DNA of 64,000 nucleotides, taken from contig DATKAE010000047.1 of the NCBI GenBank assembly GCA_035498405.1, positions 186,001 through 250,000 of the forward strand, read 5' to 3'. This document shows positions 1 through 8,718 of this stretch, in pieces. The notes beneath the pieces were generated by a model that worked only from the letters and a program-made list of their open reading frames with translations, did no database searches and was not told the origin of the DNA. The DNA is from DATBFU01 sp035498405 (GTDB lineage: Bacteria > Acidobacteriota > Thermoanaerobaculia > UBA5066 > Gp7-AA6). Both the position numbers and the translations under genes were made by a program. How positions within the stretch are numbered: position 1 is the first letter of the stretch; the number at the start of each line of letters is the position of its first letter.

Positions 1-1
1 G

Positions 2-292
2 ATCGCGGTCTGCCGCGTTCGCGTCGTCAACAACGGGTCGCACACCTGGCCCGGCCGCAATCTGCGTTTCGAGGCGCGCGCGATCGACGGCGGCATCGTC
101 GTCGAACGGGCGACGGGCCGGTTCGGCCTGTCGCTCGAGCCGCACGGTACGCTCGAGACGCTCATCTCGTTCTCGGTTCCCAACGCTCGCTTCGAGGTCT
201 CTCCCGCCGCATCCTCCTCCGGCGCCGAGGGGCAACGGAAGCGGTCGGGAGGCAAGCGGGGCAAGCGCTCTTCGCGACGGCGACCCCGCTGA
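2..292 (+). CDS. C-terminal part of an unidentified protein
   Basis: The reading frame is open from the window edge to a TGA at 290-292 and gives about 96 residues of a protein whose start lies outside the window. The visible part begins with a beta-rich stretch (motif NNGSHTWPGR, then FSVPNARFEV) and ends in a strongly basic, low-complexity tail of Arg, Lys, Gly and Ser. Basic tails of this kind occur in nucleic-acid-associated and disordered proteins, but no family can be named. purD starts 21 bp downstream on the same strand. Confidence 0.55.
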   Translation: MAVCRVRVVNNGSHTWPGRNLRFEARAIDGGIVVERATGRFGLSLEPHGTLETLISFSVPNARFEVSPAASSSGAEGQRKRSGGKRGKRSSRRRPR

Positions 293-299
293 CAGCGGT

Positions 300-305
300 T
301 ACAAT
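300..305 (+). promoter_or_regulatory. -10-like box TACAAT, likely leaderless promoter of purD
   Basis: TACAAT ends 8 nt before the purD ATG, where transcription would begin at or next to the start codon. There is no Shine-Dalgarno sequence in between and no convincing -35 hexamer. It is one of a series of TANNNT boxes in this window at the same distance from a start codon. Confidence 0.45.
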
Positions 306-313
306 GCGCCCTA

Positions 314-1597
314 ATGAAGATCCTGGTCGTCGGCGCAGGCGGGCGCGAGCACGCGCTCTGCTTCGGGCTCCGCCGAAGTCCCGCGGTCCGGGAGCTCTAC
401 TGCGCGCCGGGAAACCCGGGGATCGCGGAACTGGCCGACTGCCTGCCGGTCATGCCGGGAGACATCGTGGAGATTGCCGACCTCGCCGAGAAACTCCAGC
501 TCGACCTGACGGTCGTCGGGCCGGAGCTGCCGCTGTCGCTCGGCATCGCCGACGAGTTCGGCAAACGCGACCTGCCCATCTTCGGCCCGACGCGATTGGC
601 GGCGCAGATCGAGTCGTCCAAGGTCTTCGCCAAGGAGTTCTTCGCGCGACACGGGATTCCCACCGCGGAGGCCCGGGTTTGCGCGAATGCGGAAGAGGCC
701 CGGCGCGCGATCAAGCATTTCGGTTTTCCCGTCGTGGTCAAGGCCGACGGGTTAGCCGGCGGAAAGGGAGTTCTGGCCGTCGAGTCCGACGAAGAGGCGC
801 GGCGGGCGCTGTCGCTCTTCTTCGAGGAGCGGGTCTTTGGCTCCGCCGGGGACCGCGTGCTCGTGGAGGAGTTCTTGGTCGGCAACGAGGCGTCTTTTCT
901 CGCCCTCTGCGACGGCCAGACGGCGGTGCCGTTGCCGACGGCCCGCGACTACAAGAAGGTCTTCGAAGGCGACCGGGGCCCCAACACGGGCGGAATGGGC
1001 GGGCATTCGCCGGCCGGCGTTCTGGACGCGGCGGCCTCGACCCGGGTCATGAAGGAAATCATCTGGCCCACACTCCGTGGCCTAGCGTCGGAGGGGCGGC
1101 CCTTCCGCGGCGTGCTGTACGCCGGCCTGATGCTGACAGAGGCCGGGCCGCGCGTGCTCGAGTTCAACGCGCGCTTCGGCGACCCGGAGACCGAGGTCAT
1201 CGTGCCTCGGATCAAGTCCGACTTGGCCGTTCTGCTTGCCGCCGGGGCGCGGGGGGACCTGGAGAAGTTCTCCCCGATCGACGTGAAGCCGGAAGTCTGC
1301 CTCGGCGTGGTGCTTTGCGCCGCGGGCTACCCGGGACAGCACGAGAAGGGCAAGCCGATCTCGGGCATCAACGACGCGGCTCGGATCGGCGGGGTGGAGA
1401 TCTTCCACGCGGGCACCGCGCGCGAAGGCGATCGGCTCATCACCGCCGGGGGGCGGGTCCTCGTGGTCACCGCCATGGCTCCGACGATTGTCGAGGCGGC
1501 GGGCCTCGCCTATCAGGCGTCCGACAAGATCGAATTCGACGGCAAACAACTGCGCCGCGACATCGGCGCGCACGGGGTTCGCTTCTCGCGGATGTAG
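314..1597 (+). CDS. purD: phosphoribosylamine-glycine ligase
   Basis: PurD (GARS) joins glycine to 5-phosphoribosylamine using ATP, the second step of purine synthesis, in the cytoplasm. The 427-residue product has the usual family length. It opens with the N-domain signature GAGGREHAL (about residues 7-15), has the ATP-grasp loop KADGLAGGKG from Lys143, and carries the family motif RFGDPETE from Arg287. The ATG at 314 is chosen because family members begin with a hydrophobic strand directly before GxGGREHA. No other pur gene is next to it. An overlapping frame starting at 304 is only a shadow. Confidence 0.97.
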   Translation: MKILVVGAGGREHALCFGLRRSPAVRELYCAPGNPGIAELADCLPVMPGDIVEIADLAEKLQLDLTVVGPELPLSLGIADEFGKRDLPIFGPTRLAAQIESSKVFAKEFFARHGIPTAEARVCANAEEARRAIKHFGFPVVVKADGLAGGKGVLAVESDEEARRALSLFFEERVFGSAGDRVLVEEFLVGNEASFLALCDGQTAVPLPTARDYKKVFEGDRGPNTGGMGGHSPAGVLDAAASTRVMKEIIWPTLRGLASEGRPFRGVLYAGLMLTEAGPRVLEFNARFGDPETEVIVPRIKSDLAVLLAAGARGDLEKFSPIDVKPEVCLGVVLCAAGYPGQHEKGKPISGINDAARIGGVEIFHAGTAREGDRLITAGGRVLVVTAMAPTIVEAAGLAYQASDKIEFDGKQLRRDIGAHGVRFSRM

Positions 1598-1615
1598 ACG
1601 CCTAGGATTCGGCGG

Positions 1616-2680
1616 TCACTGGCCGCAGGTTCCGCCCGTGTCCCCGCACGGCATCTCGTAGAACGAGAAGTCATTGGTGGTGTTATCACCGACGTTGATG
1701 TATCCCTCGATCGTGGGGCTGGACGAGGTCGGGTTGCGGACATCCACGAAGGCGATGGCCTCGCTGACGTTCTGCGGGATCTGGGCCACCGAGAACACGT
1801 TGGAGAACTGACGAACCTCGCCGGGCACGAGATTGTCGAACGACAGCGTGGTGCCGACCTTTTGTCCGTTCGTCGCGCTGCCGGCCGTCACGTCGTAGAA
1901 GGTCACGTCGACCGAGACGTGGCGGTCCGTGCTCGGGTAGAGGGCTCCGTCGATGTCCGTGTTGCGCACTCCGAGGTTCGTTCGCTGGGACCCCTGGGTG
2001 CCGCCGGCCAGGGCAGCGGGAGTGGTGTCGCGGATCGTGCCGACGACGGTTTGATGAGCCGACTCGAAAAACAGCGAGCCCCGGTACGCGTATCCGACGG
2101 TGCCCGCGGAGGGGTTGGACTCGACCAAGCGATTGTAGTTTCGCGCGGTGACCGACCCCTCCCAGCCGGTCGCGGAGGGCAGGTTGCTGAACGTGACGAG
2201 GAGGGTTCCGAAGGAACCGTCCACCGCGCCCGGCGCGAGCACGCCCTGGTCGTTTAGGTAACTGACCATGTCGTCGGAGTGGAAGCTGTCGATCGACTGG
2301 AGAGGGATCTGAATGGGGTTGGTTCGGCTGAAGAATCCGGCCGCGCACGCCCCCGCGCCCGTGCAGGTGTATGAATACTGCACGTTGGCGACGACGCCGG
2401 ATGTCGACGTGTTGTTGGTGATGTCCACGGCGGTACGGTAGAAGGCTTGCCCGGCGACGCGGGAAATCTGGGGAAGCTCGGCCGAGTAGGTGGCCGCCGG
2501 CGCGCTCACGCTCGAGGTTCGCATCCGGTTCGATTGCGGCGTGGCAACGCCCGGGAACTGCCCGGACCGCTGAACCCGGATCACGGTCTGCCGGGGGACC
2601 GCCGAATCCGCGGCGCGCGCCGGCGCGACCAGAGCCGCCAGACCGAGGGTCGTCGAACAGAGCAGCCTTCCTGTCTTCAT
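1616..2680 (-). CDS. exported protein of unknown function
   Basis: This 354-residue protein begins with a clear Sec signal peptide (Lys-Arg n-region, Leu/Ala core, cleavage near ARAA around residue 24). The mature part is rich in Thr, Ser, Asn, Gly and Val with alternating beta-strand character, and has two Cys near the C-terminus (CGDTGGTCGQ end). The start at 2680 is supported by an AGGAGAG ribosome-binding site 5-6 nt upstream; longer readings to 2863 lack a signal peptide. I do not recognise the family. An extracytoplasmic beta-sandwich protein is a reasonable guess. It converges with purD, with only 18 bp between the two stops. Confidence 0.8.
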   Translation of the reverse strand: MKTGRLLCSTTLGLAALVAPARAADSAVPRQTVIRVQRSGQFPGVATPQSNRMRTSSVSAPAATYSAELPQISRVAGQAFYRTAVDITNNTSTSGVVANVQYSYTCTGAGACAAGFFSRTNPIQIPLQSIDSFHSDDMVSYLNDQGVLAPGAVDGSFGTLLVTFSNLPSATGWEGSVTARNYNRLVESNPSAGTVGYAYRGSLFFESAHQTVVGTIRDTTPAALAGGTQGSQRTNLGVRNTDIDGALYPSTDRHVSVDVTFYDVTAGSATNGQKVGTTLSFDNLVPGEVRQFSNVFSVAQIPQNVSEAIAFVDVRNPTSSSPTIEGYINVGDNTTNDFSFYEMPCGDTGGTCGQ

Positions 2681-2870
2681 GCCGTCTCTCTCCTGTTGCT
2701 GTCTTCGCCCGATCTCTTCCGACCGTTCGAGAACGCAGTCTGCCATGTTCGCAAATCTCGGTCCAGCGCGAAATGCCCGCCGGCGTTGCCTTTGTGGTCC
2801 TTCCCTGTCCTGTCCGAGGGACGAGGTGTCCTCCGTGATGGCCAGCTTGCCTGCGGGAGCCACGCGACTC

Positions 2871-2876
2871 TAGACT
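2871..2876 (+). promoter_or_regulatory. -10-like box TAGACT before the DoxX gene
   Basis: TAGACT lies exactly 6 nt upstream of the GTG start at 2883, with no Shine-Dalgarno sequence between them. This fits a leaderless transcript. Confidence 0.45.
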
Positions 2877-2882
2877 GCCCGG

Positions 2883-3356
2883 GTGACAAGAGGCTCGACG
2901 CGTGCGGCCGCGCTCGTCCGGATGGCAACCGGCGCGATTTTCCTGGCAGAGGGATTTTCGAAGATCGCCGGTCCTTTCGTCCACGGCAAGTTCGCCGAGC
3001 AGACCCGTCAGATCGCGGCGAAGTCGTGGCCGGTTTGGAGCGGCTTCCTGCAGACTGTCGTCCTGCCCAACGCGGCGGCGGTGGGTTGGCTCGTGGCAGT
3101 CGGCGAGCTCGCGGTCGGGATCGGCCTGCTCGCGGGGCTGTGGACGCGTGCGGCCTGCGCCGGCGGCGCGGTGCTGGTGCTCACCTTCCTGCTCGGGCAG
3201 TTCTGGGCCCCCGGCGGGGCGTGGCACGACTGGATCACCGCCGGCCTCACGAGCAAGTTCGCGCTGCTGCTGCTCGCGCTCTTGGCGAGCGCCGATGCGG
3301 GCAAGACCTGGGGGCTGGACGGACGTCCCCGACGGGGGAGAGGAATCAAGAGCTAG
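2883..3356 (+). CDS. DoxX-family membrane protein
   Basis: A 157-residue integral membrane protein with about four hydrophobic segments. It has the DoxX/DoxD-like N-terminal pattern (RMATGAIFLAEGFSKI) and the glycine-rich second helix (VGELAVGIGLLAGLWTR). DoxX proteins are small quinone- or redox-associated membrane proteins, and the exact role is not evident here. The start is GTG, 6 nt after a TAGACT box. The 3' end overlaps the convergent TlpA-like gene by 11 bp. The neighbouring thioredoxin-fold genes make a redox role plausible, but this is inference. Confidence 0.8.
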   Translation: MTRGSTRAAALVRMATGAIFLAEGFSKIAGPFVHGKFAEQTRQIAAKSWPVWSGFLQTVVLPNAAAVGWLVAVGELAVGIGLLAGLWTRAACAGGAVLVLTFLLGQFWAPGGAWHDWITAGLTSKFALLLLALLASADAGKTWGLDGRPRRGRGIKS

Positions 3357-3921
3357 AGTTCAAGAGCTTCCGAACCTCTCGCTCGAGATCCCGGTAAGAC
3401 TGTTTGCCCGAGAGCACCATCGCTTTGCGCCCATCACGCGCGTAGAGCACGCTGAAGGGCAGTTCTCCACCCCAGGACTTGTCGACGGAATCGATGAAAT
3501 CCTGGTCGTCGCCTCCCGCCGCTTTTCGATAGTTCGGGAAGGCGGGCTGCTGCGCTTCGAGGAACTTCTCGACGGCGGACAGCTGCGAGGGCAGATCCGT
3601 CGAGACGCCGAGGACGCGAAGCCCTCGATTCTCGTAGGACCGCTGGAGCCGGGAGAGGGACGGAAACTCCTCGCGACAGGGCTCGCACCAGGTCGCCCAG
3701 AAATTGAGCAGGACGACGCGGCCCCTTTCCTGCGCGAGACGTTGTGTCAGTCCCGCGGCGTTCAAGTCCCCCGCGAGCCGCGAGGTCGCGGCGCCGAGAG
3801 CCGCTGCCAGAAGGATCCCGATTCCTCCCTCGAGCGTCGCGCGGCGACCATGGGCCCGGCGACCGAGACGAGGCCAGGACGTCGCCTCCCGGGGCGTGTG
3901 CGCCGAGGGGACCTCAGACAC
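3346..3921 (-). CDS. TlpA-like thiol-disulfide oxidoreductase
   Basis: This is a thioredoxin-fold protein with an N-terminal hydrophobic segment (signal or anchor) and the redox motif WATWCEPC in the context VVLLNFWATWC. That is typical of TlpA/ResA proteins, which reduce disulfides outside the cytoplasmic membrane. A GTG at 3921 overlaps the stop of the upstream redoxin gene by 8 nt (GTGTCTGA) and gives 191 residues with coupled translation. An in-frame start at 3996 would lie deep inside the neighbour and add only Arg/Ser/Pro-rich sequence. The C-terminal half has the expected LPFSVLYARDGR strand. Confidence 0.85.
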   Translation of the reverse strand: MSEVPSAHTPREATSWPRLGRRAHGRRATLEGGIGILLAAALGAATSRLAGDLNAAGLTQRLAQERGRVVLLNFWATWCEPCREEFPSLSRLQRSYENRGLRVLGVSTDLPSQLSAVEKFLEAQQPAFPNYRKAAGGDDQDFIDSVDKSWGGELPFSVLYARDGRKAMVLSGKQSYRDLEREVRKLLNSSS

Positions 3922-4498
3922 GCTTGATGCTGCAGCCGAAGGCCTTGGTCTCGGCCTTGGCGATCGGCTTGTTCGAAAGAAGCGCGTTGAGGGCATTCTT
4001 CAGATCCGGCGAGGTGACCTTGGAAGCATCCTCGTAGTTCTCGTCGATCCGGCCGTGATAGCGAAGGACGCCGCTCGGATCGATGACGAAGACCTCGGGC
4101 GTGTGCCGGGCGTCATAGAGGTCGGCCACCTTATTGCCCGGGTCCTTCAAGATCGGAAAGGTGAGCCCGTGCTTTTTGGCGTGCTGGACGACCTCGTCGG
4201 TCGGCTCCGTCTTGTTGCTGTTGATCCCGACGAAGAGCACACCGTCCTTGCCGTATGCCGCAGCCAGCTCCCGCATCCGGTCGTTGTACGCATTCGAGTA
4301 CGGACACTGGGTCGCGATGAACATGACGACGACCGCCTTGTGACTCTTGGTTGCCTCGGCGAGCGAGAAGGCCTTCCCGTCGATCGCCGTGAGCGTGAAG
4401 TTCGGGGCGGGGCTGCCGATCGGGGGGGCCTCGGCTCGGGCGAAGGCGCCCACTGTCGCGAGGGCAGCGGTCAGAAGGATGGTACGGGGCAGTCGCAT
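3914..4498 (-). CDS. exported single-cysteine redoxin (peroxiredoxin-like)
   Basis: A 194-residue protein with a Sec signal peptide (cleavage near FARAEA) and an AhpC/TSA-type thioredoxin fold (GSPAPNFTLTAIDGK). Instead of CxxC it has ATQCPYSNAY with one Cys at residue 65, and a second Cys in the C-terminal FGCSIKR motif that marks this thioredoxin-like subfamily. The role is probably peroxide or thiol redox chemistry in the periplasm; the substrate is unknown. A strong AAAGGAGGT site lies 5-7 nt before the ATG. It is translationally coupled to the TlpA-like gene. Confidence 0.85.
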   Translation of the reverse strand: MRLPRTILLTAALATVGAFARAEAPPIGSPAPNFTLTAIDGKAFSLAEATKSHKAVVVMFIATQCPYSNAYNDRMRELAAAYGKDGVLFVGINSNKTEPTDEVVQHAKKHGLTFPILKDPGNKVADLYDARHTPEVFVIDPSGVLRYHGRIDENYEDASKVTSPDLKNALNALLSNKPIAKAETKAFGCSIKRV

Positions 4499-4581
4499 GA
4501 CGACCTCCTTTGGGTCAAAGCTCCGAATGTCGGCCGGGCGGCGGGAAATTCCCTTTGGCGCGCGGCCGCGCGCGAGCCGGG

Positions 4582-4980
4582 CTACCGCTTTCGGAACCAG
4601 CCCCTCGGCGCCGGCCGGCCCTCGAGCTCTCGAAGCCGAGCCTCGAGCGCATCCACGCGCCGGACCAGCTGCTCGACCTCGCGAGCCCGCGTCTGTTGGG
4701 CCTCGGCCAGCCCGTCGAGCGCCTCGCGCAGCGCTTCGTGCTGCCCTCGGGACATCAGCACACGCCGGAGTTCCTGGAGCGGCAGCCCCTCCTCGGTGAG
4801 CGAGCGGATGGTCGTGAAGCGCGAGACATCCCGGGCGTCGTAGCGGCGGTGGCCCCCGGCGGTCTTCCGAATGGGAAAGAGCCCCGGCAGCTCTCGCTCG
4901 TAGAAACGCAGCGTCGTCGTGGGAATCCGCGTGCGCCGCGCCACCTCGCCGATCGAGATCCCGGGAATCGGGGTGGCCAC
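4582..4980 (-). CDS. MerR-family transcriptional regulator
   Basis: This 132-residue protein has an N-terminal MerR winged helix: ISIGEVARRTRIPTTTLRFYE (residues 9-29) followed by KTAGGHRRYDARDV. The C-terminal part (about 85-120) is a coiled coil of the type that dimerises MerR proteins. There is no Cys-rich metal-binding tail, so a metal sensor is unlikely. It lies 83 bp upstream of the redoxin/TlpA pair on the same strand, so that pair could be its target; this is inference from position. Confidence 0.9.
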   Translation of the reverse strand: MATPIPGISIGEVARRTRIPTTTLRFYERELPGLFPIRKTAGGHRRYDARDVSRFTTIRSLTEEGLPLQELRRVLMSRGQHEALREALDGLAEAQQTRAREVEQLVRRVDALEARLRELEGRPAPRGWFRKR

Positions 4981-5008
4981 CGAGAGTTCCCAGCGACGGC
5001 GAACGGAT

Positions 5009-5386
5009 CTACACCGCGAAGAGCGGCCGGCTCACCACCGGATCGAACTTCCAGACGTACTTGTAGAGGCCGTTGAAGAAGTCGATCGTCATCTCGTAGT
5101 GCGCTTCGATCGTGATGGCTTCCTTGCTCCGCTTGATGATCAGGTTCTCCTTGCCGATCGGAAGCTGGAGCTCCCGGGCCTTCTGCAGGACCGCGTACTC
5201 GATTTGGGGAAGGCCCTTGATCGACCCGAAGGAGGCCTGCTCCTGCATCGCGTCGTAGAACTCGGAAGTCGCAATCTTGACCGGAACGATCTTGTAGAGG
5301 CTGTAGCCCACCAGAAACAGGATCGCCAGCCAGACGATGCACCCGACGTTGACCTTGCCGCGCACGGCATGCGTGCGTCTCGTCAT
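5009..5386 (-). CDS. small single-pass membrane protein downstream of lepB (DUF4845-like)
   Basis: A 125-residue protein with a short basic N-terminus, one transmembrane segment (about residues 14-32, VGCIVWLAILFLVGYSLYKI) and a soluble domain of about 90 residues outside the membrane. The ATG at 5386 has a GGAGG ribosome-binding site. Size, topology and position directly downstream of lepB match the DUF4845-type proteins found next to lepB in proteobacteria. The similarity is of layout; I cannot confirm sequence homology. Confidence 0.75.
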   Translation of the reverse strand: MTRRTHAVRGKVNVGCIVWLAILFLVGYSLYKIVPVKIATSEFYDAMQEQASFGSIKGLPQIEYAVLQKARELQLPIGKENLIIKRSKEAITIEAHYEMTIDFFNGLYKYVWKFDPVVSRPLFAV

Positions 5387-5438
5387 CAAGCTCGCCTCCG
5401 AGAATTGTCGAAAGATTGTAACTCGGATCGTCCGGCGA

Positions 5439-6143
5439 TCAGCGGACCGGTTGGAAGGTGCGAGCCCAGCGCGTCCGCGTCCAGAAGTCCCGGAGGCGGT
5501 CGAGCGGCCCGCGGCCGGGCGACTCCGGCGGGGAGGACCAATACACGAAGAGCGCGCGCCCCTTGACGTTGGCCGTGGGGACGGTGCCCCAGAATCGGCT
5601 GTCGTTGGAGGTATCCCGGTTGTCTCCGAGCGCGAAGATCTCCCCCTCCGGCACGCGAATCGGGCCAAACTGGTCGCGCCGTCCCGCCGCCAGCACGCTG
5701 TGGTCGGAGTGAGTGACGCGGGGCTCGGAGAGCGGCGCGCGATTGACGTAGACGACCTTGTCGCGGATCTCGACCACGTCGCCCGGTAGCGCGATCGCCC
5801 GCTTGACGAAGTCGCGCCGCGGGTCCTCCGGGAACTTGAAGACGAAGACGTCTCCGGCGCGCACGCGCCTCTGTGGAAGCCATCGCTCGAGCGGCCCGCC
5901 GCCCGGCGCATAGACGAACTTGTTCACCACGAGGTGATCGCCCACCAGGATGTTGTCCTCCATCGATGGGGTGGGGACGGCGTAGGCCTGGAGCAGGAAA
6001 GTCCGGACGAAGAGCGCGAGAATGACCGACACGAGGACGGCTTCCAAGTAGTCGCGCGCCACCGATCGCAGGCGCCGCGGGGTCCGAGCCGCTCCGGAGA
6101 GGGGGGAGCCGGTCAGCGGACCAGGGTGAACATCCGGTCCCAT
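5439..6143 (-). CDS. lepB: type I signal peptidase (second of a tandem pair)
   Basis: This membrane peptidase removes signal peptides from exported proteins. One transmembrane segment is followed by the catalytic Ser box PTPSMEDNILVGDH, the catalytic Lys in FVKRAIALPGD, and box E (GDNRDTSNDSRFWG), so both Ser and Lys are present. It ends like its paralogue upstream (FQPVR against FTLVR), which indicates tandem duplication. The start is uncertain: ATG at 6143 overlaps the upstream gene by 31 nt, GTG at 6062 trims the N-terminus, and a CTG at 6116 overlaps the upstream stop as CTGA and gives an N-terminus matching the paralogue in length. Confidence 0.92.
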   Translation of the reverse strand: MGPDVHPGPLTGSPLSGAARTPRRLRSVARDYLEAVLVSVILALFVRTFLLQAYAVPTPSMEDNILVGDHLVVNKFVYAPGGGPLERWLPQRRVRAGDVFVFKFPEDPRRDFVKRAIALPGDVVEIRDKVVYVNRAPLSEPRVTHSDHSVLAAGRRDQFGPIRVPEGEIFALGDNRDTSNDSRFWGTVPTANVKGRALFVYWSSPPESPGRGPLDRLRDFWTRTRWARTFQPVR

Positions 6144-6847
6144 CGCGTCCGAGAAAAGAAGTGGATCGCGACACCCAGAAGCTGCTGAATCTTGGCGATG
6201 GCTCCGCGCCAGACGTGTGAATTGGGCTCGGCCTCGTAGGACCAGTAGATCAGGAAGGGACGGCCGAAGATGTTGGGGCGCGGGATCGGTCCCCAAAACC
6301 GGCTGTCGAGCGAGTTGTCCCGATTGTCGCCCATGCCGAAGAAGTGACCGGCCGGCACGGCGGCGGGGCCGAACTGGTCGCGGAGCAGACCCATCTCCGA
6401 GGCGTCGGGGCCGGACTTCCGGTAGATGTCGGGATAGATGTGTTGCACGTAGGGCCCGTCGGCGGGCTTGCCGTCGACGAATAGCTCCTTGTCGCGAACC
6501 TGGACCGTGTCGCCCGGGCCCGCCACGGCGCGCTTGACCAGCACGTTGCCCGGATTCACGTCGTCCCCCGGCTTTCGAAAGACGATGATGTCGCCGCGGT
6601 GGACATCCCGGTAGGGGAGAAGCTTGCCGAGCCCCGGCAGGCGCGGGGCGTAAGCGAACTTGTTGACCAGCAGGTGATCCCCCACGAGAATCGTCTTCTC
6701 CATCGAGCCGGTCGGCACCTGATACGTCTGGACGACGAAGGTCCGGACGAAAAGGACGAAGATTCCGGCCACGAGCAGCGACTCGTACCACTCGCGGGAG
6801 GAGGAGTGCCGGTCGGGGCCGGCGGTCTGCGGTGTGTTTTCGCTCAT
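6113..6847 (-). CDS. lepB: type I signal peptidase (first of a tandem pair)
   Basis: A 244-residue signal peptidase I. It has an N-terminal membrane anchor (about residues 21-40), catalytic Ser48 in PTGSMEKTILVGDH, catalytic Lys105 in VKRAVAGPGD, and the box E sequence GDNRDNSLDSRFWG. It cleaves preproteins on the outer face of the cytoplasmic membrane. The ATG overlaps the lepA stop as ATGA, so the two are translationally coupled. The lepA-lepB order is common in bacteria. A second, diverged copy follows directly downstream. Confidence 0.95.
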   Translation of the reverse strand: MSENTPQTAGPDRHSSSREWYESLLVAGIFVLFVRTFVVQTYQVPTGSMEKTILVGDHLLVNKFAYAPRLPGLGKLLPYRDVHRGDIIVFRKPGDDVNPGNVLVKRAVAGPGDTVQVRDKELFVDGKPADGPYVQHIYPDIYRKSGPDASEMGLLRDQFGPAAVPAGHFFGMGDNRDNSLDSRFWGPIPRPNIFGRPFLIYWSYEAEPNSHVWRGAIAKIQQLLGVAIHFFSRTRWDRMFTLVR

Positions 6848-8643
6848 TCGACTTTCAGCACGGCGAGAAAGGCCTCCTGCGGAATGTCCACCCTTCCCAC
6901 CCGCTTCATCCTCTTCTTTCCTTCCTTCTGCTTCTCGAGCAGCTTTCTCTTCCGTGTGATGTCTCCGCCGTAACACTTGGCGAGCACGTTCTTGCGAATG
7001 GCCGAAACCGTCTCTCGGGCGATGATCTTCGAGCCGATCGCGGCCTGGATCACGACCTCAAACATCTGCCGGGGGATGATTTCTTTCATCTTTGCGGCCA
7101 GGATGCGCCCCTTGGCGGCCGCCTCGTCCCGGTGGACGATCAGGGAGAGGGCGTCGACGGGCTCGCCGTTGACCAGCAGGTCCAGCTTGACGAGGTCCCC
7201 CTCCCGGTACCCGATGAACTCGTAGTCGAACGAGGCGTACCCGCGGGAGATCGACTTCAGCTTGTCGTAGAAATCCAGAACGACCTCGTTTAAGGGGAAT
7301 TCATAGGTCAGGACGACGCGGTTGGAGGACAGGTACTCGAGCGATTTCTGGACGCCCCGCCGCTCCTCGCAGAGCTTGAGCAGGCCGCCCAGGAAGTCGT
7401 CGCGCGTGATGATCGTCGAGGCGATGTAGGGTTCCTCGATCCGCTCGATGTGGTTGGGCGAGGGCAGGTGGTTGGGGTTGACGATCTCCTGGACCTCACC
7501 CGCCGTCGTCGTCACCCGGTAGCTCACGCCCGGAGCCGTTGTGATCAGGTCGAGGTCGAACTCGCGCTCGAGGCGTTCTTGCACGATCTCCATGTGGAGT
7601 AGGCCCAAGAACCCGCAGCGGAACCCGAAGCCCAACGCCGTCGAGTTTTCCGGCTCGAAGGTGAAGGAGGCGTCGTTCAAGCGCAGCTTCTCCATGGCGT
7701 CGCGAAGGTTGGCGTAGTCGTCGGCGTTGGTCGGGAAGAGGCCGGCGAAGACCATGGGCTTGACCTCGGCAAAGCCGGTGAGCGGCTCCGCCGTCGGCCG
7801 GGAGAGCTCCGTGATCGTGTCGCCGATTCGCGTCGAGTGGAGGTCCTTGATGTTCGCCCAGAGAAAGCCCACCTCTCCGACCGAGAGGGCGTCGACGGCT
7901 TCGCGCTGCGGCCGGAAGACGCCGACCTCCTCGACCTCGGCCTGGAGCCCCGTGCCCATCGCGCGAATCTTCGTGTGCGCGAGGAGCCGGCCGTCCACGA
8001 TGCGAACGAGCGAGGTCACGCCTCGGTAGGGGTCGTACCAGGAGTCGAAGAGCAGCGCCTTGAGCGGCGCCTCGGCATCCCCCCGGGGCGGCGGAATGTC
8101 GGACACGATGCGCTCGAGCAATTCCTCGACCCCGATGCCTTGCTTGGCGGAAGTCAGGACGGCGTGATCGGCGGGGATCCCGACGATCTGCTCGATCTGC
8201 TCGCGGGCCCGCTCGGGCTCGGCGGACGGGAGATCGATCTTGTTGATGACGGGCAAGATCGTGAGGTTGTGGTGCACGGCGAGGTAGGCGTTGGCGAGCG
8301 TCTGAGCCTCGACACCCTGAGTGGCGTCGACCACGAGCACCGCTCCCTCGCAGGCCGCGAGCGACCGGGAGACCTCGTAGGAGAAGTCCACGTGGCCGGG
8401 CGTGTCGATGAGGTTCAACGTGTAGTCCTGGCCGTCGCGGGCGCGGTAGCGCAGCGTGACGGCCCGAGCCTTGATCGTGATGCCCCGCTCCTTCTCGAGA
8501 TCCATGTCGTCGAGCATCTGGGCGTGCATCTCCCTCGGAGAAACGGCGCCGCACACCTGCAGGATCCGGTCCGACAGCGTCGTCTTTCCGTGATCGATGT
8601 GGGCGACGATGGAGAAGTTACGAATGAACCTGGGATCGGTCAT
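6844..8643 (-). CDS. lepA: elongation factor 4 (back-translocating GTPase)
   Basis: LepA is a ribosome-associated GTPase that acts on stalled or mistranslocated ribosomes and in 30S biogenesis. The 599-residue length is standard. The G1 motif AHIDHGKTT spans residues 14-22, followed by RGITI (G2), DTPGHVDF (G3) and NKIDLP (G4). The C-terminal LepA-specific region is present, with the conserved KCYGGDITRKRKLLEKQKEG stretch. Its mRNA continues into lepB through an ATGA overlap. Confidence 0.98.
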   Translation of the reverse strand: MTDPRFIRNFSIVAHIDHGKTTLSDRILQVCGAVSPREMHAQMLDDMDLEKERGITIKARAVTLRYRARDGQDYTLNLIDTPGHVDFSYEVSRSLAACEGAVLVVDATQGVEAQTLANAYLAVHHNLTILPVINKIDLPSAEPERAREQIEQIVGIPADHAVLTSAKQGIGVEELLERIVSDIPPPRGDAEAPLKALLFDSWYDPYRGVTSLVRIVDGRLLAHTKIRAMGTGLQAEVEEVGVFRPQREAVDALSVGEVGFLWANIKDLHSTRIGDTITELSRPTAEPLTGFAEVKPMVFAGLFPTNADDYANLRDAMEKLRLNDASFTFEPENSTALGFGFRCGFLGLLHMEIVQERLEREFDLDLITTAPGVSYRVTTTAGEVQEIVNPNHLPSPNHIERIEEPYIASTIITRDDFLGGLLKLCEERRGVQKSLEYLSSNRVVLTYEFPLNEVVLDFYDKLKSISRGYASFDYEFIGYREGDLVKLDLLVNGEPVDALSLIVHRDEAAAKGRILAAKMKEIIPRQMFEVVIQAAIGSKIIARETVSAIRKNVLAKCYGGDITRKRKLLEKQKEGKKRMKRVGRVDIPQEAFLAVLKVE

Positions 8644-8718
8644 AGGGAAAGTCGAGAGTCTACCGTGCCCGGCCGCGGGTGCCGAGTGCTCGCCGCGCGG
8701 CCTCGCCCCTCCGCGGGG

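Noticed and set aside
5009..5911. A 300-residue frame through the small membrane protein
   Set aside because: Its N-terminal part lies across lepB in another frame; the ATG at 5386 with GGAGG starts the real 125-residue protein.
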